64,000 nucleotides of DNA from Paracoccus kondratievae (GCF_009301415.1 NZ_CP045072.1:983001-1047000); one strand, 5' to 3'; shown: positions 18,088-27,245, counted from the first letter of the stretch. Made by a program: numbers and translations. The notes: a model not told the origin generated them from the letters alone.

Positions 18088-19283
18088 GTCTTGGTCCAGC
18101 GATTGACGGCGCGCGCGATGCGGCCGGGCGAATGCCCGCGCCCGGCAAATCGCTGTGCAAGCGTCAGCGGCCCCGCGGTGATGGCAAAATAGTCGTAATC
18201 TCCGGGCCGGTCGAAGGAGCAGAGATACTGAAAATGCAGCCGGAACCAGCGACCGCGCAGCTCGCGCCGCTTTTCCGGCGACAGGGTCTGGGCAAAGGCT
18301 GCGGAAAGGATCAGCGGGTGGCGGCGGTCGGCCGGCTCGACCCCCGAGACCGAAACCGGATCGCAAAGCCCGAAGGAACAGGCATCGCCCGGAGCGGTCA
18401 CGTCGATCCAGTCCAGCTCATCCCGTGCCGAAAGATAGCGCAGATCGGCGCGTAACCGGTTTGCACGCGGCAGAAACGAAGCCATGGGCACGACATGGCC
18501 AAGCGACAGATAAGAAAGCTGCGGCCCCCCCTTTGGCACCCGGCCCGAGCGGATCAGGTCCGCCAGAACCGAGATGCCAAGATAGGCCCCCGAGCTATGG
18601 CCGATGACCAGAACTTCGTCCCAGTCATCGGCCAGAACCTCGGCGATGCGGTCGGCGAACCGGGTAATGCGCTTTTCCAGTGCCGGGGGGTAAGCCCCCT
18701 GATTTTGCGCTGTAAACGCATAGTCATGCATCAGATACCAGGCAAAGATCTTGCCATCAAAGCGCCGCCATAGATGCAGGCCGCCCCAGGTCAGCGCCAG
18801 CGCCACCGGCAGACCCAGCCACCAGCCAAGGGTCGTCAGGTGCCCAAGCCCCCAACCGACCAGCACCCCGGCAAGGACCGAAACCAGCAGTTGCACGAGC
18901 AGCACCACAACCGGATAAAGCGCGGCGATGACCGGCCCGCGCCGCAGCCGCATCAGCCTGAATAGCGCGCCCGAGCCGATATAGGCCCAGGCGGTGCGGA
19001 GAAGCTGGCCATAAGTGGTCAGGATGCCCTGACCCATCGAGCCCTGCACGATATCAGCCCAGACAAGGACCTCGAATTCGGTTTCGATCCGCTGGTCACC
19101 GAACTGGCCGGTGACGCCCCAGCCAAAATTCTTACGGTCGCGGCGTGCGCCGAAACCAAGCTCATAACCCGAAATGCGCGCCTGTTCCGTGCCTTCGCGC
19201 TTGTACAGCTCGCGATAGCGGCGGGGCGGGATCGGGTCATAGCCCGGGATGTAAAGCACGCGACGGCGCAAGGGTCGGGTCAT
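18084..19283 (-). CDS. Membrane protein with alpha/beta-hydrolase fold
   Basis: The 399-residue product opens with a hydrolase-type strand (RRVLYIPGYDPIPPRRY), has two adjacent membrane helices at about 118-165 (VIAALYPVVVLLVQLLVSVL and GWWLGLPVALALTWGG), and then a nucleophile elbow VLVIGHSSGAYLG carrying the presumed catalytic Ser. A later DELDWIDVTAPGD may hold the acid. It looks like a membrane-inserted esterase or lipase of unknown substrate. It is translationally coupled to the P450, which suggests that they act on the same hydrophobic compound. Confidence 0.7.
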   Translation of the reverse strand: MTRPLRRRVLYIPGYDPIPPRRYRELYKREGTEQARISGYELGFGARRDRKNFGWGVTGQFGDQRIETEFEVLVWADIVQGSMGQGILTTYGQLLRTAWAYIGSGALFRLMRLRRGPVIAALYPVVVLLVQLLVSVLAGVLVGWGLGHLTTLGWWLGLPVALALTWGGLHLWRRFDGKIFAWYLMHDYAFTAQNQGAYPPALEKRITRFADRIAEVLADDWDEVLVIGHSSGAYLGISVLADLIRSGRVPKGGPQLSYLSLGHVVPMASFLPRANRLRADLRYLSARDELDWIDVTAPGDACSFGLCDPVSVSGVEPADRRHPLILSAAFAQTLSPEKRRELRGRWFRLHFQYLCSFDRPGDYDYFAITAGPLTLAQRFAGRGHSPGRIARAVNRWTKT

Positions 19284-19337
19284 GAACTAAACTTTTGCTT
19301 GTGTTCGCAGAATATCCCATTCCCTACGGGCGGCAAG

Positions 19338-20024
19338 TCAACTGACGCCCCAGCGCGCCTCAAGTTTTTCTATGGCGGCGATGCGCGCCTCGGTCGGCGG
19401 ATGGGACAACAGCCATGCGGGCGCGGTGCCAGTATCGGTCCCGGTCAGCCTGCGCAGCTTGCGAAACAGGTTCTTTTGCGGCTCGGTGCCGAGGCCAGCC
19501 TTGACCATCAGGGCGCTGGCAAAGGCATCGGCCTCGAACTCGTCTTTGCGCGACAGGCGGGCGACGATGGCACTGGTAACAAGGTTGGCGATCCAGACCC
19601 CGATAATGGGCACGATCCTACCCAGAATACCGGCCAGCATCATTCGCACCACGTTCTGACCGGCAAAATCAATCATGCGTCGCCGGGTGTGGCCGTGGGC
19701 GACATGGCCCAGTTCATGCGCGACGACCGAGGCAAGCTCTGCCTCGGTGACCTCTCCGCGATCCAGTCGGTCCAGAAAACCGCGGGTCAGAAAGATGCGC
19801 CCGTCTGGTGCAGCCAACCCGTTGACGATGCTGACTTCATAGACATGGGCCTGAATGCGGGGCAGATCCATCGCCCGCCCAAGCCGCTCAAGCAAAGGCA
19901 ACAGCCGGGGATCGGTCAGCGGGGTGGACTGGGCGTTCAGCATCGCCCTTAGCCGCCATGTGGAAAAGAACCACATCGCAAGGGCGTACAGCAGAATCAG
20001 CAGGATCGGCAGAAACTTCAGCAT
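19338..20024 (-). CDS. M48 family zinc metalloprotease
   Basis: A 228-residue membrane-anchored protease: an N-terminal helix (FLPILLILLYALAMWFF), the zinc motif HELGH at 103-107 in SVVAHELGHVAHGH, a second hydrophobic stretch at about 127-152, and the third-ligand region DEFEADAFAS at 161-170. The C-terminal SHPPTEARIAAIE is typical of M48 proteins. It belongs to the HtpX/Ste24-like group, which degrades misfolded membrane proteins, but is shorter than HtpX. It lies between the VWA gene and the hydrolase-P450 pair on the same strand. Confidence 0.9.
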   Translation of the reverse strand: MLKFLPILLILLYALAMWFFSTWRLRAMLNAQSTPLTDPRLLPLLERLGRAMDLPRIQAHVYEVSIVNGLAAPDGRIFLTRGFLDRLDRGEVTEAELASVVAHELGHVAHGHTRRRMIDFAGQNVVRMMLAGILGRIVPIIGVWIANLVTSAIVARLSRKDEFEADAFASALMVKAGLGTEPQKNLFRKLRRLTGTDTGTAPAWLLSHPPTEARIAAIEKLEARWGVS

Positions 20025-20051
20025 GGCACCAGTATGAAGCGCCCTGCCGGA

Positions 20052-21233
20052 TCAGCCAAGAAGGCGCATCGCCTCAGTCAGCCCCTCAAGGGTCAGGGGT
20101 TGCATGCGGTCCTCAAATATCTCGCGGATCATGGTGATCGAGCGGGTATAGTCCCAATCCGCCCGCTTCACCGGGTTCAGCCAGACATGATCGGGCCAGG
20201 TTTCACGCAGCCGCTTCAGCCAGACTTCGCCCGATTCGGGGTTCCAGTGCTCATTCGCGCCGCCTGGGATGGCGATTTCATAGGGCGACATCGAGGCATC
20301 ACCGACGAAAATCACCTTATAATCGCGACCAAAGCGGTTGATGACCTCCCATGTCGGGGTGGTCTCGGTCCAGCGCCGGCGATTGTCCTTCCACAGTGCC
20401 TCATAGATGCAGTTGTGAAAGTAGAAATGTTCAAGATGCTTGAACTCGGCCCGGGCGGCCGAGAACAGCTCATCGACAAGCCGCGTGTGATCATCCATTG
20501 AGCCGCCGACATCCAGAAACAGCAGTACCTTGACAGCATTGTGACGCTCGGGCCGGGTCTGGACGTCGATATAGCCGTGCTCGGCGCTGGCACGGATGGT
20601 GCCGGGCAAGTCCAGCTCTTCGGTGGCGCCGTGGCGGGCCCATTGCCGCAGCCGTTTCAACGCCACCTTGATGTTACGGGTGCCAAGCTCGACCGAATCG
20701 TCAAAGTCGCGAAACTCGCGCTTATCCCAAACCTTGACCGCGCGGCGGTGGCGGCTTTCGTGCTGGCCGATACGCACCCCTTCGGGGTTGTAGCCATAGG
20801 CGCCAAAGGGTGAGGTTCCGGCGGTACCGATCCATTTACTACCGCCTTGATGGCGCTCGCGCTGTTCGGCCAGGCGTTCGCGCAGGCGCTTCATCAACTC
20901 TTCAAAGGAACCGGCACCTTCGACGGCGGCGCGCTCTTCGGGGGTCAGCAGCTTTTCGGCCAGCTTTTCCAGCCATTCATGGGGGATCGAGACCTCATTC
21001 ACCAGCGCCTCGACCGGGATTTCCTCAAGACCCGAGAAGGCCTCGGAAAAGGCGCGGTCGAATCGGTCAATATGCGCCTCGTTCTTGATGAGCGTGGCGC
21101 GGGCAAGGTGATAGAATCCTTCGGGCGACCAGTCCGACAGCCCTGCCTGCAACCCGGCCAGCAGGTCCAGGTATTCCCGCAGGCTGGCTGGCACCCCGTG
21201 CCTGCGCAGACTGTCGAGAAAGGGCCGAAACAT
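20052..21233 (-). CDS. VWA domain (CoxE-like) protein
   Basis: The 393-residue protein starts MFRPFLDSLRRHGVPASLRE and carries a C-terminal von Willebrand type A domain with a modified metal-site motif DVGGS (in LLFLDVGGSMDDH) rather than DxSxS. The middle region contains a Gly-rich stretch (GTAGTSPFGAYGYN). Such proteins are usually paired with a MoxR-type AAA+ ATPase; none is adjacent here. The start overlaps the stop of a 54-residue membrane protein by one base (TGATG). A longer frame to 21440 runs into that microgene and is rejected. Confidence 0.85.
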   Translation of the reverse strand: MFRPFLDSLRRHGVPASLREYLDLLAGLQAGLSDWSPEGFYHLARATLIKNEAHIDRFDRAFSEAFSGLEEIPVEALVNEVSIPHEWLEKLAEKLLTPEERAAVEGAGSFEELMKRLRERLAEQRERHQGGSKWIGTAGTSPFGAYGYNPEGVRIGQHESRHRRAVKVWDKREFRDFDDSVELGTRNIKVALKRLRQWARHGATEELDLPGTIRASAEHGYIDVQTRPERHNAVKVLLFLDVGGSMDDHTRLVDELFSAARAEFKHLEHFYFHNCIYEALWKDNRRRWTETTPTWEVINRFGRDYKVIFVGDASMSPYEIAIPGGANEHWNPESGEVWLKRLRETWPDHVWLNPVKRADWDYTRSITMIREIFEDRMQPLTLEGLTEAMRLLG

Positions 21234-21397
21234 CACGTCATCCGGGAAATCAGCACGGTCAGGAACACACCCAGCACGGTCAGTGCCAGGGCGTGGGCGG
21301 CGGCATATTGCAGCTTGTCGGCGCGGCTGCCACCGGCTTTCACGGCGCGCATCCAGCCGATCGCTGCGCCAATAATGAATGCGGCGATCACGATCAT
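21233..21397 (-). CDS. Membrane microprotein (54 aa) coupled to the VWA gene
   Basis: The reading MIVIAAFIIGAAIGWMRAVK, a short charged loop (AGGSRADKLQ), and a second hydrophobic run (AAAHALALTVLGVFLTVLI) form a compact two-helix protein ending SRMT. Its TGA shares a base with the ATG of the VWA gene, which strongly supports translation. It is too short for routine ORF calling. Function unknown; similar tiny proteins occur before CoxE-like genes in related bacteria to my recollection, which I could not verify. Confidence 0.75.
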   Translation of the reverse strand: MIVIAAFIIGAAIGWMRAVKAGGSRADKLQYAAAHALALTVLGVFLTVLISRMT

Positions 21398-21505
21398 GGA
21401 TCAGGGCATAGCCCGCGCCAGCGACACTGTCGAGAGGCACGCCCCCTTGAACGCCTGCCGGGGGCAGGTTACTTTTGGTTCAACTTGATATCGGAGGGCG
21501 TGACC

Positions 21506-22630
21506 ATGACGCCCAGGCGTCCTGCGGGTGCGGACGCGTTCCCGAGAAAAACGGTCGAGCCTTTCGCCACCCGCCCGGCCGAGGACGGGCCGCTTTATGC
21601 GGCTTTGGATCTTGGCACGAACAGCTGCCGGATGCTGATTGCCCGCCCTGCGGGCAGTCAGTTTCAGGTGGTTGACAGCTTCTCGAAGCCGGTCCAGCTG
21701 GGCCAGGGCCTCGAGGCGTCAGGCAGGCTGTCGCGCTCATCCATGGCGCGGACGGTTCATGCCTTGCAGGTGTGCCGGCGCAAGCTTGAGGCGCATAAGG
21801 TCACGCGCATGCGTCTTGTCGCGACCGAGGCCTGTCGAAGGGCCCGCAACAGCCGCGATTTTCTACGCATGATCCGGCGTGAAACCGGGTTGCCGGTCGA
21901 GATCATTGATGCCGAGGAAGAGGCGAGGCTTGCGGTGATTTCATGCGCGCCGCTTGTCTGTCTGCGGACCGAGCAATTGCTGGTCGTCGATATCGGGGGC
22001 GGCTCGACTGAACTGGTCTGGATCGACCTTGAGGATGTCGAGCCGAAAGAGCGGCCCCGTGCGATCATGCAGCTGGGCAACGGGTTTCGGGACTCGCGGC
22101 CTGGGGGCGCGCGGGTTGTTGACTGGATCAGCGTGCCCCTTGGCGTGGCGACGCTGCGTGACCAGTTCGAGGATGTCGAGGATGATCAGGGTCGTTTCGC
22201 GCTGATGTCCTGGCATTTCGAAGAGATGCTGGCGGATTTCGCGCCCTATTCGCTGGCCTCGACCATGGAGGACGGTTTCCAGATCATCGGCACTTCGGGC
22301 ACGGTCACTACGGTTGCTGCCAGCCATCTGGGCTTGCGTCGCTATGACCGGACCAAGGTGGATGGGCTGATCATGACCTCGGCACAGATCGACAGGGTGA
22401 TCCGGGACTATCTGTCCCTGGGGCCGGACGGCCGCCGCGCCGATCCCCGAATCGGGCGCGAGCGGCATGCGCTGATCATGTCCGGGGCGGCGATCTTGCA
22501 GACGCTGATGCGGGTCTGGCCAACGACGCGTTTGTCGGTCGCTGATCGCGGCCTGCGCGAAGGATTGCTATACGCGCAGATGGTCAAGGATGGGGTGCTG
22601 GCCCCGGATGGTTTGAACGGGGTAGCATAA
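21506..22630 (+). CDS. Ppx/GppA family phosphatase
   Basis: Actin-fold (ASKHA) exopolyphosphatase/guanosine pentaphosphatase family. The 374-residue protein shows the phosphate-1 motif [18 protein letters not shown] at about 30-47, the phosphate-2 region [14 protein letters not shown], and the [15 protein letters not shown] loop. The start at 21506 has GGAGG nine bases upstream; a longer frame from 21293 is antisense to the microgene. It is followed by rlmE after one base, suggesting an operon. Short length (no C-terminal HD domain) makes a ppGpp or short-chain polyphosphate role possible but unproven. Confidence 0.9.
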   Translation: MTPRRPAGADAFPRKTVEPFATRPAEDGPLYAALDLGTNSCRMLIARPAGSQFQVVDSFSKPVQLGQGLEASGRLSRSSMARTVHALQVCRRKLEAHKVTRMRLVATEACRRARNSRDFLRMIRRETGLPVEIIDAEEEARLAVISCAPLVCLRTEQLLVVDIGGGSTELVWIDLEDVEPKERPRAIMQLGNGFRDSRPGGARVVDWISVPLGVATLRDQFEDVEDDQGRFALMSWHFEEMLADFAPYSLASTMEDGFQIIGTSGTVTTVAASHLGLRRYDRTKVDGLIMTSAQIDRVIRDYLSLGPDGRRADPRIGRERHALIMSGAAILQTLMRVWPTTRLSVADRGLREGLLYAQMVKDGVLAPDGLNGVA

Positions 22631-22631
22631 G

Positions 22632-23417
22632 ATGGCACAGGACAAAAAACCGGGGGAAGGGCGCAAAAGCTCGGGCCGCGGGCAGCGTGAATTGCGGGTG
22701 CGGGTGAAATCCGCCAAGGGGCGCAAGCTTTCCAGCACGCTTTGGCTTGAGCGGCAGCTGAACGACCCTTATGTCGCCCGCGCCAAGCGCGAGGGCTATC
22801 GTGGCCGCGCTGCCTATAAGATCATCGAGCTTGACGACAAGTTCGGCTTTCTTGTCCCCGGCGCGCGGGTGGTCGATCTGGGCTGTGCGCCCGGAGGCTG
22901 GTGCCAGGTCGCGGTTTCACGGGTGAACGCCCTTGGCGACCGGTCCGGCAAAAAGGTGGGCCGGGTGCTTGGAGTCGATCTGCAAGAGGTCGATCCCATT
23001 CCGGGCGCCGAGATTCACCAACTGGACTTTCTGTCGGATGGCGCGGACGATCTGGTCAAGGCTTGGCTGGGCGGTCGGGCCGATGTGGTGATGTCGGACA
23101 TGGCGGCTGCCTCATCGGGACACAAGGCGACCGATCACCTGCGCATCGTTGCGCTGGTAGAGGCGGCAGCGCAGTTGGCTTTTGACGTGCTCGAACCCGG
23201 TGGCACCTTTGTCGCCAAAGTTCTGGCTGGCGGGGCCGAGGCTGAAATGCAGGTCATGCTCAAGCGTAATTTCAGCAAGGTCGCGAATGTAAAGCCGCCT
23301 GCAAGCCGTTCGGATTCCTCGGAAAAATTTGTTGTTGCGCAAGGTTTCCGTGGGCGGGACGAAACCGAGCGTGCCAATGACGAGGATGAGGGCGATGCGC
23401 TGAGCGATCAGGGCTGA
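22632..23417 (+). CDS. rlmE: 23S rRNA (uridine-2552 2'-O) methyltransferase RlmE
   Basis: SAM-dependent methyltransferase acting on the large-subunit A-loop. Of 261 residues, the N-terminal 35 are a basic extension ([15 protein letters not shown]). The core has [19 protein letters not shown] with the catalytic Lys, the SAM-binding [15 protein letters not shown], the catalytic Asp in [14 protein letters not shown], and [12 protein letters not shown]. This KDKE-type tetrad is that of FtsJ/RrmJ. The charged C-terminus ([18 protein letters not shown]) is longer than in E. coli. Confidence 0.95.
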   Translation: MAQDKKPGEGRKSSGRGQRELRVRVKSAKGRKLSSTLWLERQLNDPYVARAKREGYRGRAAYKIIELDDKFGFLVPGARVVDLGCAPGGWCQVAVSRVNALGDRSGKKVGRVLGVDLQEVDPIPGAEIHQLDFLSDGADDLVKAWLGGRADVVMSDMAAASSGHKATDHLRIVALVEAAAQLAFDVLEPGGTFVAKVLAGGAEAEMQVMLKRNFSKVANVKPPASRSDSSEKFVVAQGFRGRDETERANDEDEGDALSDQG

Positions 23418-23603
23418 GCCGTATGCGGCGATCGCCAGAGGGCAGCGCATAGGCTGACGGTGGACTGGTCTCTCTGCATTTCCTTGGAAAACGAGGCGAC
23501 GACCGTATGTGGCGGCGCCTGATTTCCACGCTTGGCTCATCTTGTGCGCTGACGGTTGCGCTGACGGTGCGCTGGAAACCGTGACCGGTGTTTCTTCAGC
23601 GCG

Positions 23604-23829
23604 CTTTTGGCGCATCATCTCACGATAGTTTTTGAACCTGCATCCGATGGCAGCGGTCAAGCTGCGGATGAAATATCCCAACCCGCTATAGCCGTGCCGG
23701 ATAGCGATTTCGACGCCACGCTTGTCGCAAGCAGCCGCTGCCAAGCTCCGTCAGCGCGCAGTCTGGTTGCCCCGGAATTTCAGATATCGCCTGATCGGGA
23801 TGCAGCCCTGAGCGGGAGAGATGCTTCTC
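23604..23829 (-). pseudogene. AraC-family transcription regulator remnant
   Basis: The C-terminal helix-turn-helix is well preserved: EIAIRHGYSG followed by LGYFIRSLTAAIGCRFKNYR keeps the exact AraC spacing of the GF/GY, YF, G and YR positions. Upstream the first helix-turn-helix is scattered over three frames: EKHLSR and SGLHPD in one, RRYLKFRGNQTAR in another, and AWQRLLATSV in a third. At least two frameshifts are therefore present, and no effector domain is recognisable. It is a dead gene; ancestral target unknown. Confidence 0.55.
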
Positions 23830-24231
23830 GGCCGGCACGTGCGCGCTGGCTGTCCCGGTGATAGTGGCTTTGCGATGGGTCAGGCTCGCATCGGGTCGTA
23901 ATAGTGTCGTAGTGATTGGTCCCGACCAAGATGAGGCCGTGATATCCCCCGAATCGTTGCTCGCGCCCAGAGCAATTAGCGCCTTCGTCAAGAGCTCTGG
24001 TGTAAGCATACAGCAGTTGAAAATGGCCGGTAGCGTGAGGTCCCGGCAATAACCGGGTGGAATCGGTGTGCCGTGCCCTCAACATCGGCTGACGGTCTGG
24101 CGGTAAAGACGGTGTCGGTGGGGATGAGGGCGGTACGGCCGGGCAGCAGCACACGATCATGGCGCGGAAAGATCAAAGCCCGCCGGTGAGGCAGGCTGGA
24201 CAAGCTGCAGTATGACGGTTAAGTGGCTGGC

Positions 24232-24330
24232 ATGAAAAAATTTATTCTCCTTGTCCTTGCGACTGTCGTCCTGTCATCCTGTAACAGCCATGGCTGCAGC
24301 AGGTGGTACAGTTGGTGCATGATTCAGTGA
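24232..24330 (+). CDS. Possible 32-aa lipoprotein or remnant
   Basis: The frame starts MKKFILLVLATVVLSSC, a textbook lipoprotein signal: two lysines, a hydrophobic core and lipobox LSSC with Cys at residue 17. Only 15 residues follow (NSHGCSRWYSWCMIQ). In the next frame the DNA reads MAAAGGTVGA then stop, a glycine-zipper-like sequence, so this may be a frameshifted fragment of a larger small lipoprotein. The ribosome site is weak. It could instead be an entericidin- or lysis-like microprotein. Confidence 0.35.
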   Translation: MKKFILLVLATVVLSSCNSHGCSRWYSWCMIQ

Positions 24331-24599
24331 GTAGTTTCCGGGAATAAGGAGGCCCCGCGGCCGCCCCTGGTCCCGAGCCCCCTGATCGGGTGCAACGTAC
24401 GATAGTCGCCACGCATACTTGGATTAGGCGGCGCGCTGTGTACCCGTGTCGGGCCGCCCCAATGCAGACCAGCAAGAGGAATAAGGCGCAAGCTATCCCT
24501 GGCGCATGCGGGCAGCAGAGAGAGTGGGTCGGTTCGCCAAGCCCACCCGCCTGAGGCGTGATCCGGCGTGTGCGGATGGTTCGGTGGTGGCGGTCGGTC

Positions 24600-24779
24600 C
24601 TACCGTGACTGGGGGTCAGGTGGCTGCCCGGCGAGCGGAGGGAGGCGCGGGTCGTACTCCCCCGGGTCCATGATCGTTCCTAGGTTGATGCCGGCGGCGT
24701 GCAGCCTTGCCACGACCGGATCGTGCGGTTCAGTGAAACGCCAAGCTGGCTTGCCATGAGCAACCTGCAACAATTTCAT
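24600..24779 (-). CDS. Possible small hypothetical protein (59 aa)
   Basis: The frame opens MKLLQVAHGKPAWRFTEPHD, continues VVARLHAAGINLGTIMDPGE, and ends with a Pro-rich tail before a TAG at 24600. The amino-acid mix looks natural, and a GGGAT sequence lies about ten bases before the ATG; the DNA upstream (24790-24870) is AT-rich, as expected of a promoter. No family recognised. An opposite-strand frame is also open here, so the call is weak. Confidence 0.38.
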   Translation of the reverse strand: MKLLQVAHGKPAWRFTEPHDPVVARLHAAGINLGTIMDPGEYDPRLPPLAGQPPDPQSR

Positions 24780-24879
24780 CCAGAGATCCCGTTTCTGTCA
24801 CGCGTGTCGTTGTGCAAACGATATTTCTGAAAAGTTGCGAAAAGGTTAATAAATATCGCAAAGGTTGAAATGGCGCTGC

Positions 24880-25776
24880 TCAGATATTGCTTTCGATCCG
24901 GCGCCAGTCCCGCATCCGTCCCCGGAAAAAGCTGCGCTGCGACTTGGCATATTGACGGGTGGCGATAATGGCGAGCCGAGTTGCCTCTTCGAGGCTGAGC
25001 TGGCCTTGCAGGTGGGCGACAAGCTCGGGCGCGCCGATGGCTTTGGCCCAGAGCGCGCCGGGATTCCAGTCGGGCAGGACCGTACGGACCTCATTAAGCA
25101 CACCTTGCGCGATCATCTGATGAAAGCGTCGGGCAATACGTTCGGCCAGCCGGTCGCGGTCTGCCTGCAGGACCAAAAGATGCGCTGCCTCGGGCGAGAT
25201 CAGCGGCGGTGGCGTCTCGGCCTGCCACAAGGCAATGCCGCGACCTGTCGCCTGCAAGACCTCCCATGCGCGCTGGACCCGCACCGGGTTTTGCAGGTCG
25301 ATCCGGGCGCGGGTCGCCGGATCAAGCTCACTGACCAACTGCGCCAGCCCGCCTGGTTCGCGCAGGATCTGGTCGGCCTGAGCGCGGATCCGGGGCGGGG
25401 TCGGGGGAATCGCGGCCAGACCCCGGGTCAGTGTGCTGAGATAAAGTCCGGTACCCCCGACGATGATCAGCCGGGTCTGACGGGCTTTGATCAGCTCTGC
25501 GACCTCGGCCAGCCATTCTCCGACCGAATAGGCGCGATCAGGGGTTATGTGACCGTAAAGCACATGGCGCGCGCGGGCCTCGTCCTCGGGCGAGGGGCGG
25601 GCGGTCAGCAGGTTCCAGCATGACCAGACCTGCAGCGCATCGGCATTGACGACGATGCCGCCCTGCTGTTCTGCAATTGTCAGTGCGAGCGCGGATTTGC
25701 CGCTGGCGGTAGGGCCTGCGATCAGCACATGACGCCCGGGATCGAGCTCATTCAGGATGGGATGACGCTCAGTCAT
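24880..25776 (-). CDS. miaA: tRNA dimethylallyltransferase
   Basis: Adds the isopentenyl group to A37 of tRNAs reading UNN codons, the first step to ms2i6A. The 298-residue protein has the P-loop LIAGPTASGKSALAL near residue 18-32, IVVNADALQVWSCWNLLTARP, the LIIVGGTGLYLSTLTRGLA region, and the C-terminal QYAKSQRSFFRG motif (usual form TRxYAKRQ.TW). The start at 25776 is favoured over 25908, whose extension overlaps the pyrH start region. It is divergent from pyrH with about 85 bases between. Confidence 0.93.
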   Translation of the reverse strand: MTERHPILNELDPGRHVLIAGPTASGKSALALTIAEQQGGIVVNADALQVWSCWNLLTARPSPEDEARARHVLYGHITPDRAYSVGEWLAEVAELIKARQTRLIIVGGTGLYLSTLTRGLAAIPPTPPRIRAQADQILREPGGLAQLVSELDPATRARIDLQNPVRVQRAWEVLQATGRGIALWQAETPPPLISPEAAHLLVLQADRDRLAERIARRFHQMIAQGVLNEVRTVLPDWNPGALWAKAIGAPELVAHLQGQLSLEEATRLAIIATRQYAKSQRSFFRGRMRDWRRIESNI

Positions 25777-25861
25777 AGCGACTTTGGAAGGCGGCGGTTG
25801 AACATGGGCCCTGTTTGCGACATTTTGCGCGCTGATGAAACAGCCGCGAAAAGGTGAACCC

Positions 25862-26596
25862 ATGTCGGATAGCGCGTCCAAGACTCCCGGAAAATACTCG
25901 CGCGTCATGCTGAAAATTTCGGGGGAGGCGCTGATGGGTGATCAAGGCTACGGTCTGCACCCACCGACTGTCGCCCGCATCGCGCAAGAGGTCAAATCCG
26001 TCCACGACATGGGCGTCGAGATCTGCATGGTCATCGGTGGCGGCAATATCTTCCGCGGACTGCAAGGCAGTGCACAGGGAATGGAGCGCGCGACCGCTGA
26101 CTATATGGGCATGCTTGCCACGGTGATGAACGCGCTGGCGATGCAAGCCGCGATGGAGGCTCTGCGCATCCATACCCGCGTCATCTCGGCCATCCGTATG
26201 GACGAGGTCTGCGAGCCCTATATCCGTCGCCGCGCCATCCGCCATCTTGAGAAAAAACGGGTCTGCATTTTCGCCGCTGGTACGGGCAACCCGTATTTCA
26301 CCACCGATACCGCAGCGACTTTGCGCGCCAATGAGATGAACTGCGAGGCGATTTTCAAAGGCACCAAGGTTGACGGCGTCTATGACAAGGACCCGCAGAA
26401 ATTCGCCGATGCTCAGCGCTATGATAACGTCACTTATGACGAAGTCCTGCAAAAGCATCTGGGGGTCATGGATGCCTCGGCCATTGCACTGGCGCGGGAC
26501 AACGACTTGCCGATCATTGTTTTTTCGCTGGATGAGCCCGGCGGCTTCCGCGGAATTCTGGCGGGCAGCGGCACCTATACGCGCGTTCACGGCTGA
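25862..26596 (+). CDS. pyrH: UMP kinase
   Basis: Phosphorylates UMP to UDP with ATP in pyrimidine nucleotide synthesis. The 244-residue amino-acid-kinase fold starts [36 protein letters not shown], the uridine-binding [13 protein letters not shown] and [12 protein letters not shown] are all present. A GGTGA ribosome site precedes the ATG at 25862; the ATG at 25835 lacks one. It begins the pyrH-frr-uppS-cdsA-dxr-rseP-bamA-ompH run, the usual proteobacterial order (tsf and rpsB, normally upstream, are absent). Confidence 0.97.
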   Translation: MSDSASKTPGKYSRVMLKISGEALMGDQGYGLHPPTVARIAQEVKSVHDMGVEICMVIGGGNIFRGLQGSAQGMERATADYMGMLATVMNALAMQAAMEALRIHTRVISAIRMDEVCEPYIRRRAIRHLEKKRVCIFAAGTGNPYFTTDTAATLRANEMNCEAIFKGTKVDGVYDKDPQKFADAQRYDNVTYDEVLQKHLGVMDASAIALARDNDLPIIVFSLDEPGGFRGILAGSGTYTRVHG

Positions 26597-26676
26597 AATT
26601 GCTGCATAGGCTTTGCTATGTGGGCGTCGCTCGGTTAAAAGCTGCGAAAACCACAACACAGAGGCCATGACCGAGC

Positions 26677-27240
26677 ATGTCCGACGACATAGAGATCGAC
26701 ACCGACGACCTGGAACGCCGCATGAAAGGCGCGATGGAGTCCCTGCGCCATGAATTTTCCTCGCTGCGCACTGGCCGTGCTTCGGCCACCATGGTCGAAC
26801 CGATCATGGTGGATGCCTATGGCTCACTCACACCGATCAACCAGATCGGTACGGTGAACGTGCCCGAACCGCGGCTGGTGACCATCAATATCTGGGACAA
26901 GGCCCTGGTCGGCAAAGCTGAAAAGGCTATCCGCGAATCGGGTCTGGGCATTAACCCCCAGCTCAACGGCACCGTCATCATGCTGCCGATCCCCGAACTT
27001 AACGAGGAACGCCGCCGGGAACTGACACGCGTGGCCGCGCAATATGCCGAAAACGCCCGTGTTGCCATCCGCAACGTGCGCCGCGACGGGATGGATCAGA
27101 TCAAAAAGGCCAAAGCTTCGGGCATGTCCGAGGATGACCAGAAGTTCTGGGAAACCGCCGTGCAAGAGCTGACCGACAAGATGATTGCGGCCGTGGATCA
27201 GGCGCTTGAGGCCAAACAGGCCGAAATCATGCAGGTCTGA
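26677..27240 (+). CDS. frr: Ribosome recycling factor
   Basis: With EF-G, splits post-termination ribosomes. The 187-residue protein has the three-helix-bundle sequence with [20 protein letters not shown], the RTGRAS motif, [20 protein letters not shown], and [18 protein letters not shown]. Length is normal for the family. It lies 80 bases after pyrH and six before uppS, consistent with one transcript. Confidence 0.98.
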   Translation: MSDDIEIDTDDLERRMKGAMESLRHEFSSLRTGRASATMVEPIMVDAYGSLTPINQIGTVNVPEPRLVTINIWDKALVGKAEKAIRESGLGINPQLNGTVIMLPIPELNEERRRELTRVAAQYAENARVAIRNVRRDGMDQIKKAKASGMSEDDQKFWETAVQELTDKMIAAVDQALEAKQAEIMQV

Positions 27241-27245
27241 CGCAT

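Larger units (their letters stand above)
23418..24599. other. Decayed intergenic region with few coding signals
   Basis: Between rlmE and miaA lie about 1.46 kb with no full-length gene. Open frames here are interrupted and change strand. I can recognise a broken AraC-family regulator on the minus strand (23604-23829), a possible lipoprotein microgene (24232-24330) and a 59-codon frame (24600-24779). The rest, including 24331-24599, shows no convincing gene, terminator or repeat. The many small lesions suggest old horizontally acquired DNA being lost. Confidence 0.6.

Noticed and set aside
23780..24160. 126-residue minus-strand frame in the decayed region
   Set aside because: Ser/Pro/Arg-rich text with no family features and broken by the AraC remnant frames.
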